Of a stretch of DNA of 9,185 nucleotides, positions 1-5,377 are shown in pieces (the stretch's first letter is position 1; every line of letters starts with the position of its first letter). The notes under the pieces are model-generated. The model was not told the origin of the DNA. It did not search any database and saw only the letters and a list, made by a program, of their open reading frames with translations. The DNA comes from DASUBN01 sp035465695 (GTDB taxonomy: Bacteria > Pseudomonadota > Gammaproteobacteria > Natronospirales > REEB76). Where the stretch lies: NCBI GenBank assembly GCA_035465695.1, contig DATIVR010000206.1, forward strand, positions 1-9,185, read 5' to 3'. Position numbers and translations under genes: made by a program.

Positions 1-380
1 CCCTTGTCGCTCTTGGCCGTGACTTTGTCCGCGTCTGCCGTCTCAGGCAGAGTGAATTGGCGGCGAAATTCGCCGTACGAGCACTCGACGCGGCGATAGC
101 CGTCCTTGACGTCCTTGACCTCCGACTCGCGCTTCCCGGAGATGCTGAGCACGCCGTTCTCCAGGCTGACATCGATATCCTTGGCATCGACTCCAGGCAG
201 GTCCGCATGGACCACGAACCGGTCGGCTTCTTCCTTGATGTCCACGGCCGGCGACCAGCCGTCGGCATAGAACTGCGGATCTCCCGGATAGACGGCGCCG
301 AAGGGATCGTTCAGGAAGCGGTCCATCTGGTTCGACAGGTCCCGCAGCAGGTCACGGGACTGATAACGTGTGATGTTCAT
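1..380 (-). CDS. Small heat-shock protein, Hsp20/alpha-crystallin family (5' part; 3' end outside window)
   Basis: An ATP-independent holdase that binds unfolding cytoplasmic proteins until DnaK/ClpB refold them. The visible 126 residues begin MNITRYQSRDLLRDL, an amphipathic N-terminal arm typical of bacterial class A Hsp20s. The alpha-crystallin domain starts near residue 42 (WSPAVDIKEE) and includes DLPGV (about 60-64), the NGVLSISGKR strand (about 74-83) and the FRRQFTLPE strand (about 104-112). The reading frame runs off the window edge at a lysine-rich stretch, just where the conserved A-x-x-x-N-G-V-L segment would follow. The ATG at 378-380 is chosen because AGAGGAA (388-394) lies 7 nt upstream. 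It is 79 bp downstream of, and on the same strand as, the flavin oxidoreductase gene, so readthrough from that gene is possible. It also has its own Fnr-like box and -10 element. Family assignment is secure; the exact subfamily and the missing C-terminal I-x-I tail cannot be judged. Confidence 0.93.
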   Translation of the reverse strand, partial: MNITRYQSRDLLRDLSNQMDRFLNDPFGAVYPGDPQFYADGWSPAVDIKEEADRFVVHADLPGVDAKDIDVSLENGVLSISGKRESEVKDVKDGYRRVECSYGEFRRQFTLPETADADKVTAKSDK

Positions 381-405
381 GATGCTGTTCCTCTCGATAT
401 GGCCT

Positions 406-423
406 TTGACCTTACCCGGTCAA
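406..423. promoter_or_regulatory. Perfect 6+6 bp dyad TTGACC-N6-GGTCAA over the predicted hsp20 transcription start
   Basis: The sequence TTGACCTTACCCGGTCAA is a perfect inverted repeat with a 6-bp spacer. Its arms use the same TTGACC half-site as the Fnr-like boxes, but the half-site spacing is longer (TTGA-N10-TCAA rather than TTGA-N6-TCAA), so a standard Fnr dimer should not fit it. On the hsp20 strand it begins inside the -10 element and covers about -8 to +10. That placement is typical of a repressor operator. It could also be chance reuse of a frequent local word. No candidate repressor is visible in the window. Confidence 0.4.
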
Positions 424-427
424 TCTA
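422..427 (-). promoter_or_regulatory. Predicted -10 element of hsp20 (TAGATT)
   Basis: TAGATT matches four of six positions of TATAAT. It lies exactly 22 bp downstream of the Fnr-like box at 450-463, the spacing expected when an Fnr dimer is centred at -41.5. This predicts transcription starting near 415 and a leader of about 35 nt with a good ribosome-binding site. It is a sequence prediction only. Confidence 0.55.
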
Positions 428-449
428 TGGCCCGACGGCGGCGGGTGCA

Positions 450-463
450 TTGATTTGGGTCAA
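450..463 (-). promoter_or_regulatory. Fnr/Anr-like box upstream of hsp20
   Basis: On the plus strand the box reads TTGATTTGGGTCAA, an imperfect dyad close to the Fnr consensus TTGAT-N4-ATCAA. One half is the canonical TTGAT and the other is TTGAC. It overlaps the last four bases of the flavin oxidoreductase gene, whose TGA stop codon forms part of the TTGACC half-site as read on the minus strand. With the -10 at 422-427 it forms a class II activator promoter for hsp20. The cognate regulator is probably the Fnr encoded at 8394-9137. Confidence 0.72.
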
Positions 464-2439
464 TGACCGGCGCTGGCTGTAGGCTTGTGCACCGCGGCGG
501 AGTGGATGAGCGACAACGCGGCCAGTGCGCCGTCCAAAACCGCGTCTGTCACTTTCCGTGCACTCACCGCATCGCCCACGGTGATGAGGTTCGACACCAG
601 GCCGCTGAGTTCCTTCTCCAGCGCCTTCTGGGGGCGGGATCCCAGGCACAACACCACGCTGTCCGCGGTGAAGCCGAAGATCTCCTCACCCGATTGCAGG
701 TTGATGGCGTCCAAGCCGATGCTCAGCAGGCGGGTGTGGGTCATGATCTGCACTCCGAGTCCTTTGAGGCGGCCCAACAGCAAGGTGCGATCGTCGAGCG
801 GAGCATCCGCCGCGATATCGCCTTCTGCTTCGACGATCGTCACCGCATGTCCGCGCTCCGCGAGATATTCGGCGGTCTGGGCGCCGGCGCAGCCGCCGCC
901 CACCACCAGTACGCTGCCTTGGGCCTTGGTATGACCTTCGAGCAGGTCGTAAGCGGTGACCACGTTGAACTGGCCAACGCCCGGAAGATTCGGCCGGATC
1001 GGTGTCGCGCCCGTGGCGACGATCACCGCGAAGGGCTGTTCCCGCTGCACCAATTTCTTATCCACCTTGGTCTTGAGCCGTACCTCGACCCCGCGGAGCT
1101 TGAGTTGATGGCGTTGGTCGTGCAGGAGCTCAGCCCAACCAGGGCGATGGGGCGCGGCGGCGGCGGCTGGCAGCTGGCCGCCGAGCGCATCTTCGGCCTC
1201 GCAGAGGATCACCTTGAAACCCGCCCGGGCGGCGATGTTCGCGGCTGACATGCCGGCAGGGCCGCCGCCGGCGATCAATACCTTGCGGCCGCCGCCCGTG
1301 TCCGCGATGTGCGCGAATTCAGTCTCGCGGCCGCATGCCGCGTTCACCGTGCACCACACGTCGCGCTGCTCGAACAGGCGGCTGATGCACCCCTGGTTGC
1401 AGGCGATGCAACTGTGGATCTCATCCGCCAGCCCCAGCTCAGCCTTGCGCGGCCAGTCCGGGTCCGCCAACAGTTCGCGTCCGAGCGCGACGAAATCAGC
1501 CTGGTCATCCTGGAGCGTGGCATCCGCAAGCGTGGGAGTGTGCAGCTTGCCCACGGCGATGACGGGGATGGTGGCCACCTCCTTCACCGCGGCCGCGTAC
1601 TTGATCAGTGGTCCGTCATCCACCGCCATCGGCGGGATCATGCGACCCCGGGTGTAAGAGCCGTAGTTGCCGACGGATACGTCCACGGCGTCGACACCGC
1701 GGGCCTGCAACCACAACACCAGCTCTTTCGCATCGTCGAGCTGCATGCCTCCCGGCACCATCTCATCCGCCGAGATGCGCACGACGATGGGGAAGTCGGC
1801 CCCGACTTCCTTGCGCACCGCCTCGATGATCTCGCCCAGGAAACGGCGGCGCTTCTCGGCGTCGCCGCCATAAGCATCCGACCGCTTGTTGCTGAACGGC
1901 GAGAGGAACTGGGTGATGAGGTAACCGTGCGCGGCATGGACCTCCACGAAATCCAGACCGGCCGCCTTGGCGCGGCGCGCGGCGTTGCCGAAGGCTCGCA
2001 CCAGGCCGTGGATCTCCATCCGATCGAGACCGCGCGGCAATTCGCCGAGCAGCGGGCAGGGGATCTCCGAAGGCGCCACCGGCTGCTCGCCACAGACGGC
2101 GGTGGTGGTCTGGCGGCCGGCGTGGAACAACTGGATGCCGAGCCGTGCGCCATGGGCGTGTACTGCCGCTGCCGCTTGATTGAGGCCGGCGATGACCGCG
2201 TCGGAGTGCAGCCCCAGCTGGTGGCGGAAGCCACGGCCCTCGGGGCTCACGAAACTAGCTTCCAGGATCATCGCTCCCACGCCGCCCGCGGCGATGCGCT
2301 CGAGATGTGCCAGGTAGCGCGGCGTCATGCGGCCGAGTTCATCGCCGTAATTGCGAACCATGGGCGCCATCACCACGCGATTCTTGAGCGTCATCTTGCC
2401 GATGCGACCGGGGTTGAACAGCAGCTTGGATGTCTCCAT
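460..2439 (-). CDS. NADH:flavin oxidoreductase, 2,4-dienoyl-CoA reductase/enoate reductase family (FMN, 4Fe-4S, FAD)
   Basis: A 659-residue multi-cofactor reductase that probably reduces an activated C=C bond with NAD(P)H electrons passed through FAD, a 4Fe-4S cluster and FMN. E. coli FadH is about 670 residues, so this is full length. Residues 1-340 form the Old-Yellow-Enzyme TIM barrel, with MAPM (24-27) and the active-site segment EVHAAHGYLITQFLSP (His171 and Tyr173 align with catalytic residues of the family). Cys344, Cys347, Cys351 and Cys363 form the 4Fe-4S motif. IAGGGPAG (389-396) starts the FAD fold, VVGGGCAG (512-519) the NAD(P)H fold, and TVGDA (620-624) is the terminal FAD motif. 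The ATG follows AGAGGT by 6 nt, and a class II Fnr-type promoter predicts a 21-nt leader. The substrate is unknown: dienoyl-CoA, another enoate or a bile-acid/amine-type substrate are all possible. The predicted anaerobic control fits an electron-disposal role. It is not labelled fadH because beta-oxidation genes are absent nearby. Confidence 0.9.
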   Translation of the reverse strand: METSKLLFNPGRIGKMTLKNRVVMAPMVRNYGDELGRMTPRYLAHLERIAAGGVGAMILEASFVSPEGRGFRHQLGLHSDAVIAGLNQAAAAVHAHGARLGIQLFHAGRQTTTAVCGEQPVAPSEIPCPLLGELPRGLDRMEIHGLVRAFGNAARRAKAAGLDFVEVHAAHGYLITQFLSPFSNKRSDAYGGDAEKRRRFLGEIIEAVRKEVGADFPIVVRISADEMVPGGMQLDDAKELVLWLQARGVDAVDVSVGNYGSYTRGRMIPPMAVDDGPLIKYAAAVKEVATIPVIAVGKLHTPTLADATLQDDQADFVALGRELLADPDWPRKAELGLADEIHSCIACNQGCISRLFEQRDVWCTVNAACGRETEFAHIADTGGGRKVLIAGGGPAGMSAANIAARAGFKVILCEAEDALGGQLPAAAAAPHRPGWAELLHDQRHQLKLRGVEVRLKTKVDKKLVQREQPFAVIVATGATPIRPNLPGVGQFNVVTAYDLLEGHTKAQGSVLVVGGGCAGAQTAEYLAERGHAVTIVEAEGDIAADAPLDDRTLLLGRLKGLGVQIMTHTRLLSIGLDAINLQSGEEIFGFTADSVVLCLGSRPQKALEKELSGLVSNLITVGDAVSARKVTDAVLDGALAALSLIHSAAVHKPTASAGH

Positions 2440-2466
2440 GACGGCACCTCTGACTTACCTGCCACC

Positions 2467-2472
2467 AGACTA
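2467..2472 (-). promoter_or_regulatory. Predicted -10 element of the flavin oxidoreductase gene (TAGTCT)
   Basis: TAGTCT is a weak -10 (three of six matches), but it sits exactly 22 bp downstream of the box at 2495-2508 and is preceded by GGCCA, as is the hsp20 -10. It predicts transcription from about 2460 and a 21-nt leader containing AGAGGT. Weak -10 elements are usual at activator-dependent promoters. Confidence 0.5.
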
Positions 2473-2494
2473 TGGCCGGCTGGCGCCACCCACA

Positions 2495-2508
2495 CTGACC
2501 TAGGTCAA
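2495..2508 (-). promoter_or_regulatory. Fnr/Anr-like box for the flavin oxidoreductase gene
   Basis: The plus-strand sequence is CTGACCTAGGTCAA; the inner 12 bases TGACCTAGGTCA are a perfect palindrome. It is centred at about -41.5 relative to the predicted start of the minus-strand flavin oxidoreductase transcript. A second box lies 45 bp away, centre to centre, and serves the divergent dksA-like gene. Confidence 0.75.
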
Positions 2509-2539
2509 GCCCGGCAAGCCCTCGCGTGCCGCGGGGTGG

Positions 2540-2553
2540 CTGACCTGGGTCAA
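2540..2553 (+). promoter_or_regulatory. Fnr/Anr-like box for the dksA-like gene
   Basis: CTGACCTGGGTCAA is a near-perfect dyad of the same type as the other boxes. It is followed on the plus strand by the candidate extended -10 at 2574-2582. An in-frame ATG at 2553 overlaps its last base and could mislead start prediction. Confidence 0.75.
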
Positions 2554-2573
2554 TGCGGCGGGGTTTGCGCCCA

Positions 2574-2582
2574 TGCTCGAAT
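2574..2582 (+). promoter_or_regulatory. Predicted extended -10 of the dksA-like gene (TGC-TCGAAT)
   Basis: TCGAAT matches four of six consensus bases and is preceded by TGC, an extended -10 arrangement. It begins 23 bp after the Fnr-like box, one base more than at the other promoters here. It predicts a start near 2589 and a 21-nt leader carrying GGGAG. An alternative -10 is CATGCT at 2572-2577, but its spacing to the box is too short. Confidence 0.45.
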
Positions 2583-2609
2583 GGGTCCATCAAGCCCTGG
2601 GAGACATGC

Positions 2610-2987
2610 ATGCTCGCATCCAATCTCGAGAGACATCACCTGGCCGGTTTCCGGCAACAGCTCGGTGTCCGCGCTGCGGACCTGAGACGCAGGATAACGG
2701 CGGTGCGTGACGACGCCGCGCTCGCCGTCCGGGAGGTGAATGACACCAAGGACCAGGCCTCGGCCGATGCCGCCGAGGAAGTCAGGTTCGCGGACCTGGA
2801 GCGCGACCGGGCCGAGTTGGCGGACGTGGAGCAGGCCTTGGCGCGTATCGATGCGGGGACCTACGGCATGTGCTGCGACTGCGGCAGACCCATCGGCCGC
2901 AGGCGCCTGGAAGCTTACCCCACGGCCAAGCGCTGCCGTGACTGCCAGGAACAGCATGAACAGCACCGCGAGCGGCTCCGCCACTAG
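2610..2987 (+). CDS. DksA/TraR-type C4 zinc-finger protein
   Basis: A 125-residue protein of the DksA/TraR family, whose members insert a coiled coil into the RNA polymerase secondary channel and alter promoter response, often together with ppGpp. A predicted helical hairpin spans about residues 5-85, with an acidic turn region around EVNDTKDQASADAAEE (about 45-60) that could correspond to the acidic DksA coiled-coil tip. The zinc finger follows: YGMCCDCGRPIG, then RLEAYPTAKRCRDCQ, giving a C-x2-C-x17-C-x2-C pattern with one extra Cys inside the first knuckle. It is shorter than E. coli DksA (151 residues). The ATG at 2610 is preferred over the in-frame ATG at 2553, because the latter overlaps the Fnr-like box and lies upstream of the predicted transcript start; GGGAG (2599-2603) precedes 2610 by 6 nt. 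The stop codon overlaps the convergent gpsA-like stop. Family membership is clear. Whether it is a true DksA functional homologue is unknown. Confidence 0.88.
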   Translation: MLASNLERHHLAGFRQQLGVRAADLRRRITAVRDDAALAVREVNDTKDQASADAAEEVRFADLERDRAELADVEQALARIDAGTYGMCCDCGRPIGRRRLEAYPTAKRCRDCQEQHEQHRERLRH

Positions 2988-3874
2988 GCGGATGTCAGCC
3001 AGTTGTGCAGCGCCGGGACCAGCCGCGAGCGATCTTCCACGAGATGGGTGACGATCTCGAGAAGCCGGTGCTTCCCGGACGCGATGTGGTCCCGGGATCT
3101 GAGCACTCTCAGGCTGTGGACCCCTTCGCACTCGAGGTTCTGGAAGTCGCCGCGGGCGATCCGCCGGCCCAGGGCGTAGTGGTGGGAGTTCGGGCTGGTG
3201 ACCGTGGTGACGAAATCGGCGAGCCCGGCATCGGCGTAGACCTGCATCTCGTCGCCGGTGAGTTCACCCAGGATGGAATGCATCTCGCGCAACGCGGCCA
3301 TCACGATGTGGCCGCGTGCATTCTCGCCCCATCCCAGCTCGTCCGAGACGCCCACCAGCGGCGCGTAGATGTTCTTCAGCACCCCGCACCAGGAGATGGT
3401 CTGGGGATGATAGATGCCTGCGATGCTCAGCCCAGGCCGCGGATACAGATCCCGGGTGCGGGCCAACAATTCCGTGTCATGGCTGCCGAGTGCGGCGAAC
3501 GCCGGTTTCCCCGCGATGATCTCGTTGGCGATCATCGGCCCTCCCAGCACTCCCCAGGAGCGTCCATCCCAATGGCCCTGCAGGATCTCGGCGGCGCAGC
3601 GGCCGATCTCATCGAGACCTTTGGCGATGCTGAGCAGGGCGGTGCCGGGGCGCAGCAGGTAAGCCAAGCCATGCAATACCGCGGCATGGGCCACGGTGGG
3701 GGTGCAGATGAGCAGGAAATCAGCTTCGGCGGCGGCCGCACGGACCGCGGCAGGAGGTTCCAGGTCAGCGGGCGAGATGGGCCAGATGACGAGTTCAGCC
3801 CTCTGCGCCAGCAGCGCCTCCATGGCATGACCCATCTGACCATGGCCCGCGACGATGACCTTGTTCGCGGTCAC
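2984..3874 (-). CDS. GpsA-like NAD(P)-dependent glycerol-3-phosphate dehydrogenase family protein
   Basis: A 296-residue dehydrogenase resembling GpsA, which interconverts dihydroxyacetone phosphate and sn-glycerol 3-phosphate for phospholipid synthesis. The N-terminal Rossmann fold carries VAGHGQMG (8-15). SIAKGLDE (82-89), GGPMIANEI (111-119) and WCGVLKNIYA (162-171, with the presumed catalytic Lys167) match GpsA landmarks, followed by GWGENAR (181-187) and DAGLADFVTTVTS (215-227). It is about 40 residues shorter than typical GpsA (330-340). The motif that usually reads S-R-N and holds the substrate phosphate is NSHHY here (229-233), so Arg and Asn are replaced by His-His. The substrate may therefore differ, and I withhold the symbol gpsA. 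It uses a GTG start supported by GAGGGA (3880-3885) 5 nt upstream. It is divergent from the hydrolase across only 32 bp and convergent with the dksA-like gene. No Fnr-like box is seen. Confidence 0.8.
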   Translation of the reverse strand: MTANKVIVAGHGQMGHAMEALLAQRAELVIWPISPADLEPPAAVRAAAAEADFLLICTPTVAHAAVLHGLAYLLRPGTALLSIAKGLDEIGRCAAEILQGHWDGRSWGVLGGPMIANEIIAGKPAFAALGSHDTELLARTRDLYPRPGLSIAGIYHPQTISWCGVLKNIYAPLVGVSDELGWGENARGHIVMAALREMHSILGELTGDEMQVYADAGLADFVTTVTSPNSHHYALGRRIARGDFQNLECEGVHSLRVLRSRDHIASGKHRLLEIVTHLVEDRSRLVPALHNWLTSA

Positions 3875-3906
3875 GGCGGTCCCTCTTCCTCACGTCGCGG
3901 TTCGCG

Positions 3907-4839
3907 ATGAGCGCGCCGGCCCGACATGTGGTGATGATCCCCGGCAAGAACCCCAAGCCACCGGCGTCCATCCACAGGGAAATATTGTGGCGGTGCATCG
4001 CTGCAGGCGCGTCCGGCGCCGATGGTGAAGCCATATCCGGTCTCGCCGCTTTGGAGCGCAACTTCCACATCGCGGGATGGAACCACCTGTATTATGGGCG
4101 CGACGCCGATATCAATACGGATCTGCCCTGGGTCGCAGGGATGCTCATCGGCAAGGCTCCGCCGCCGGCGCCGCCCGGCGCGGCGTGGCGGATGTTCCTG
4201 CGGCGCGTGATGTACACCTTGGGCGACCTGATGCCCCTGCTCACGAAGCTGGCCGCCGACGCCGAGGCGCAGCAACTCATGGAGGAGACCCGCCGTTATT
4301 TCGAGGATGAGGACGGCGTCGCCACCGCGATCCGTCGCTTTATCAAGGCCGAGCTGCAGCCCCTCTTCGCGTCTGGCGCCGAGGTGATGGTGATCGGCCA
4401 TAGCCTGGGTTCGGTGATCGCCTATGACGTGCTCTGGGAGATGACCTGGCAGGACGGACAGCCCTGGCACGTCGACCACCTGCTCACCTTGGGCAGTCCG
4501 CTGGGGATGTTCTATGTGCAGCGCCGGCTGCGTGGGCGCCGTGAGCGCGGCATACGCCGCTACCCCGGCAACGTCCTGCACTGGAGCAACGTCACCGCCG
4601 AGGGGGACCTCACCGCGCTCGACCGCGGCCTGCGCAACGACTTCCACGAGATGCTGGCCCTGGGGTTGGTCCGGGACCTCACCGACTACAAGCATGGCAT
4701 CCATACTTCGTTTCGCACCGCTGACGGCCCTAATCCACATCGTTGCTACGGCTACTTCTTCAATCCCGTGGTGGCGCGCATGATCACGGGCTGGATGCGG
4801 GGTGAACCGTATCCGCCTTCCGCCCATTCCCACTTCTGA
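3907..4839 (+). CDS. Alpha/beta-hydrolase fold protein, function unknown
   Basis: A 310-residue soluble protein with an alpha/beta-hydrolase signature. The first strand is HVVMIPGKN (7-15). The nucleophile elbow GHSLGS (164-169) places Ser166 as nucleophile, followed by the strand LLTLGSPLG (192-200). Asp234 or Asp239 (EGDLTALD) and His278 (PNPHRCYGYF) are candidates for the remaining triad members. The segment from about 60 to 150 is an inserted, largely helical lid containing a proline-rich stretch (APPPAPP, 84-90). No signal peptide or membrane helix is seen. Possible substrates include esters or lipids, but none is indicated. ATG 3907 is kept because a later start at Met10 would remove the first strand, although no convincing ribosome-binding site precedes it. 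The last 56 bp overlap the convergent membrane-protein gene. Confidence 0.78.
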   Translation: MSAPARHVVMIPGKNPKPPASIHREILWRCIAAGASGADGEAISGLAALERNFHIAGWNHLYYGRDADINTDLPWVAGMLIGKAPPPAPPGAAWRMFLRRVMYTLGDLMPLLTKLAADAEAQQLMEETRRYFEDEDGVATAIRRFIKAELQPLFASGAEVMVIGHSLGSVIAYDVLWEMTWQDGQPWHVDHLLTLGSPLGMFYVQRRLRGRRERGIRRYPGNVLHWSNVTAEGDLTALDRGLRNDFHEMLALGLVRDLTDYKHGIHTSFRTADGPNPHRCYGYFFNPVVARMITGWMRGEPYPPSAHSHF

Positions 4840-5377
4840 TGTGCACGGGCATCCGCCCGAGCTTCTCGTAGATGCGTCGCCGCCGCAGCAGCGGCCACCA
4901 GCCGTAGAGATACGTCTGCATGGGTTGCCACATGGCCACCCAGCCGCCGATGATCAGGCTCTCCCGCAGCACGCCGGTCAAGGCACCGGGATATTCGGGG
5001 ATGGACCCGCTCAGCAACAGCGCCAGCGACAGCGCCACGAGCCCGATGGCGAGACTGCGCGAGCCCAAGCGCATCAGCTTCCTCAATTCCAGGCGCGCGA
5101 GCCGCGCCTGATTGTGGAAGTGGTTATGCACCGCCTTTTCCACGCGCGGGGTCTCCGCCGCAGGGTCCGGCACTTCGACGTGCAGCACCAAGGCCACGTG
5201 ATCCTTGAGCGGGAACTCCTCCGCCCAGCTGACGATGAAGTGCTCAGCATCGGGGTCCAGGTCCTTCTCATAGAAGGGTGAGGGGTCCATGGAGTTGAAG
5301 AACTGCTTCAGGCTGTCCAGGTGCACTTCCACCGCATGGCGGCGCGCCTTGCGGGGATGCGCCTCGTGCGGGCTCAT
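4784..5377 (-). CDS. Conserved-looking membrane protein with two predicted transmembrane helices
   Basis: A 197-residue protein I cannot assign to a named family. Residues 1-100 are hydrophilic and presumably cytoplasmic, with an ordered block (LDSLKQFFNSMDPSPFYEKDLDPD and AEHFIVSWAEEFP) and a His-rich helix (HNHFHNQ, 84-90). Transmembrane segment 1 is about 107-124 (SLAIGLVALSLALLLSG). Segment 2 is about 140-163, rich in Trp (GGWVAMWQPMQTYLYGWWPL) and followed by RRRR, which by the positive-inside rule places the C-terminus in the cytoplasm. Its ATG overlaps the TGA of the MBL/beta-CASP gene in an ATGA tetranucleotide, with CGGAG 8 nt upstream, so the two are translationally coupled and share the Fnr-type promoter. 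The C-terminal 56 bp overlap the 3' end of the convergent hydrolase gene. A plausible but unproven idea is that it anchors or partners the MBL protein. Confidence 0.78.
   Translation of the reverse strand: MSPHEAHPRKARRHAVEVHLDSLKQFFNSMDPSPFYEKDLDPDAEHFIVSWAEEFPLKDHVALVLHVEVPDPAAETPRVEKAVHNHFHNQARLARLELRKLMRLGSRSLAIGLVALSLALLLSGSIPEYPGALTGVLRESLIIGGWVAMWQPMQTYLYGWWPLLRRRRIYEKLGRMPVHIRSGNGRKADTVHPASSP

Noticed and set aside
450..463. Reading the dyads as Crp (cAMP) sites
   Set aside because: Crp sites are TGTGA-N6-TCACA, with G before the second T. These boxes have NTGA-N6-TCAN spacing without the outer TG, and the neighbouring regulator has Fnr cysteines and the Fnr E--SR recognition residues.
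2553..2609. 19-residue N-terminal extension of the DksA/TraR-type protein
   Set aside because: The ATG overlaps the last base of the Fnr-like box and lies upstream of the predicted transcript start; ATG 2610 has GGGAG at proper spacing.
1309..2685. Long plus-strand reading frame (458 codons) opposite the flavin oxidoreductase gene
   Set aside because: It lies antisense to a gene with clear cofactor motifs, has composition typical of reverse-frame translation in GC-rich DNA (His/Arg/Ala rich), and shows no recognisable domain.
3856..3873. TGACC-N8-GGTCA dyad overlapping the gpsA-like start codon
   Set aside because: The arms are only 5 bp, the spacing differs from both the Fnr boxes and the 406-423 dyad, and the element is inside coding sequence; chance is a sufficient explanation.
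3875..3906. Divergent promoter between the gpsA-like and hydrolase genes
   Set aside because: The gap is 32 bp. I found no Fnr-like box or convincing -35/-10 pair in it or in the adjoining coding ends, so no promoter is called.
3871..4833. Long minus-strand reading frame (320 codons) opposite the hydrolase gene
   Set aside because: The hydrolase frame carries GHSLGS and a consistent fold; the opposite frame is rich in His, Gly and Gln without motifs, as expected of a shadow frame.
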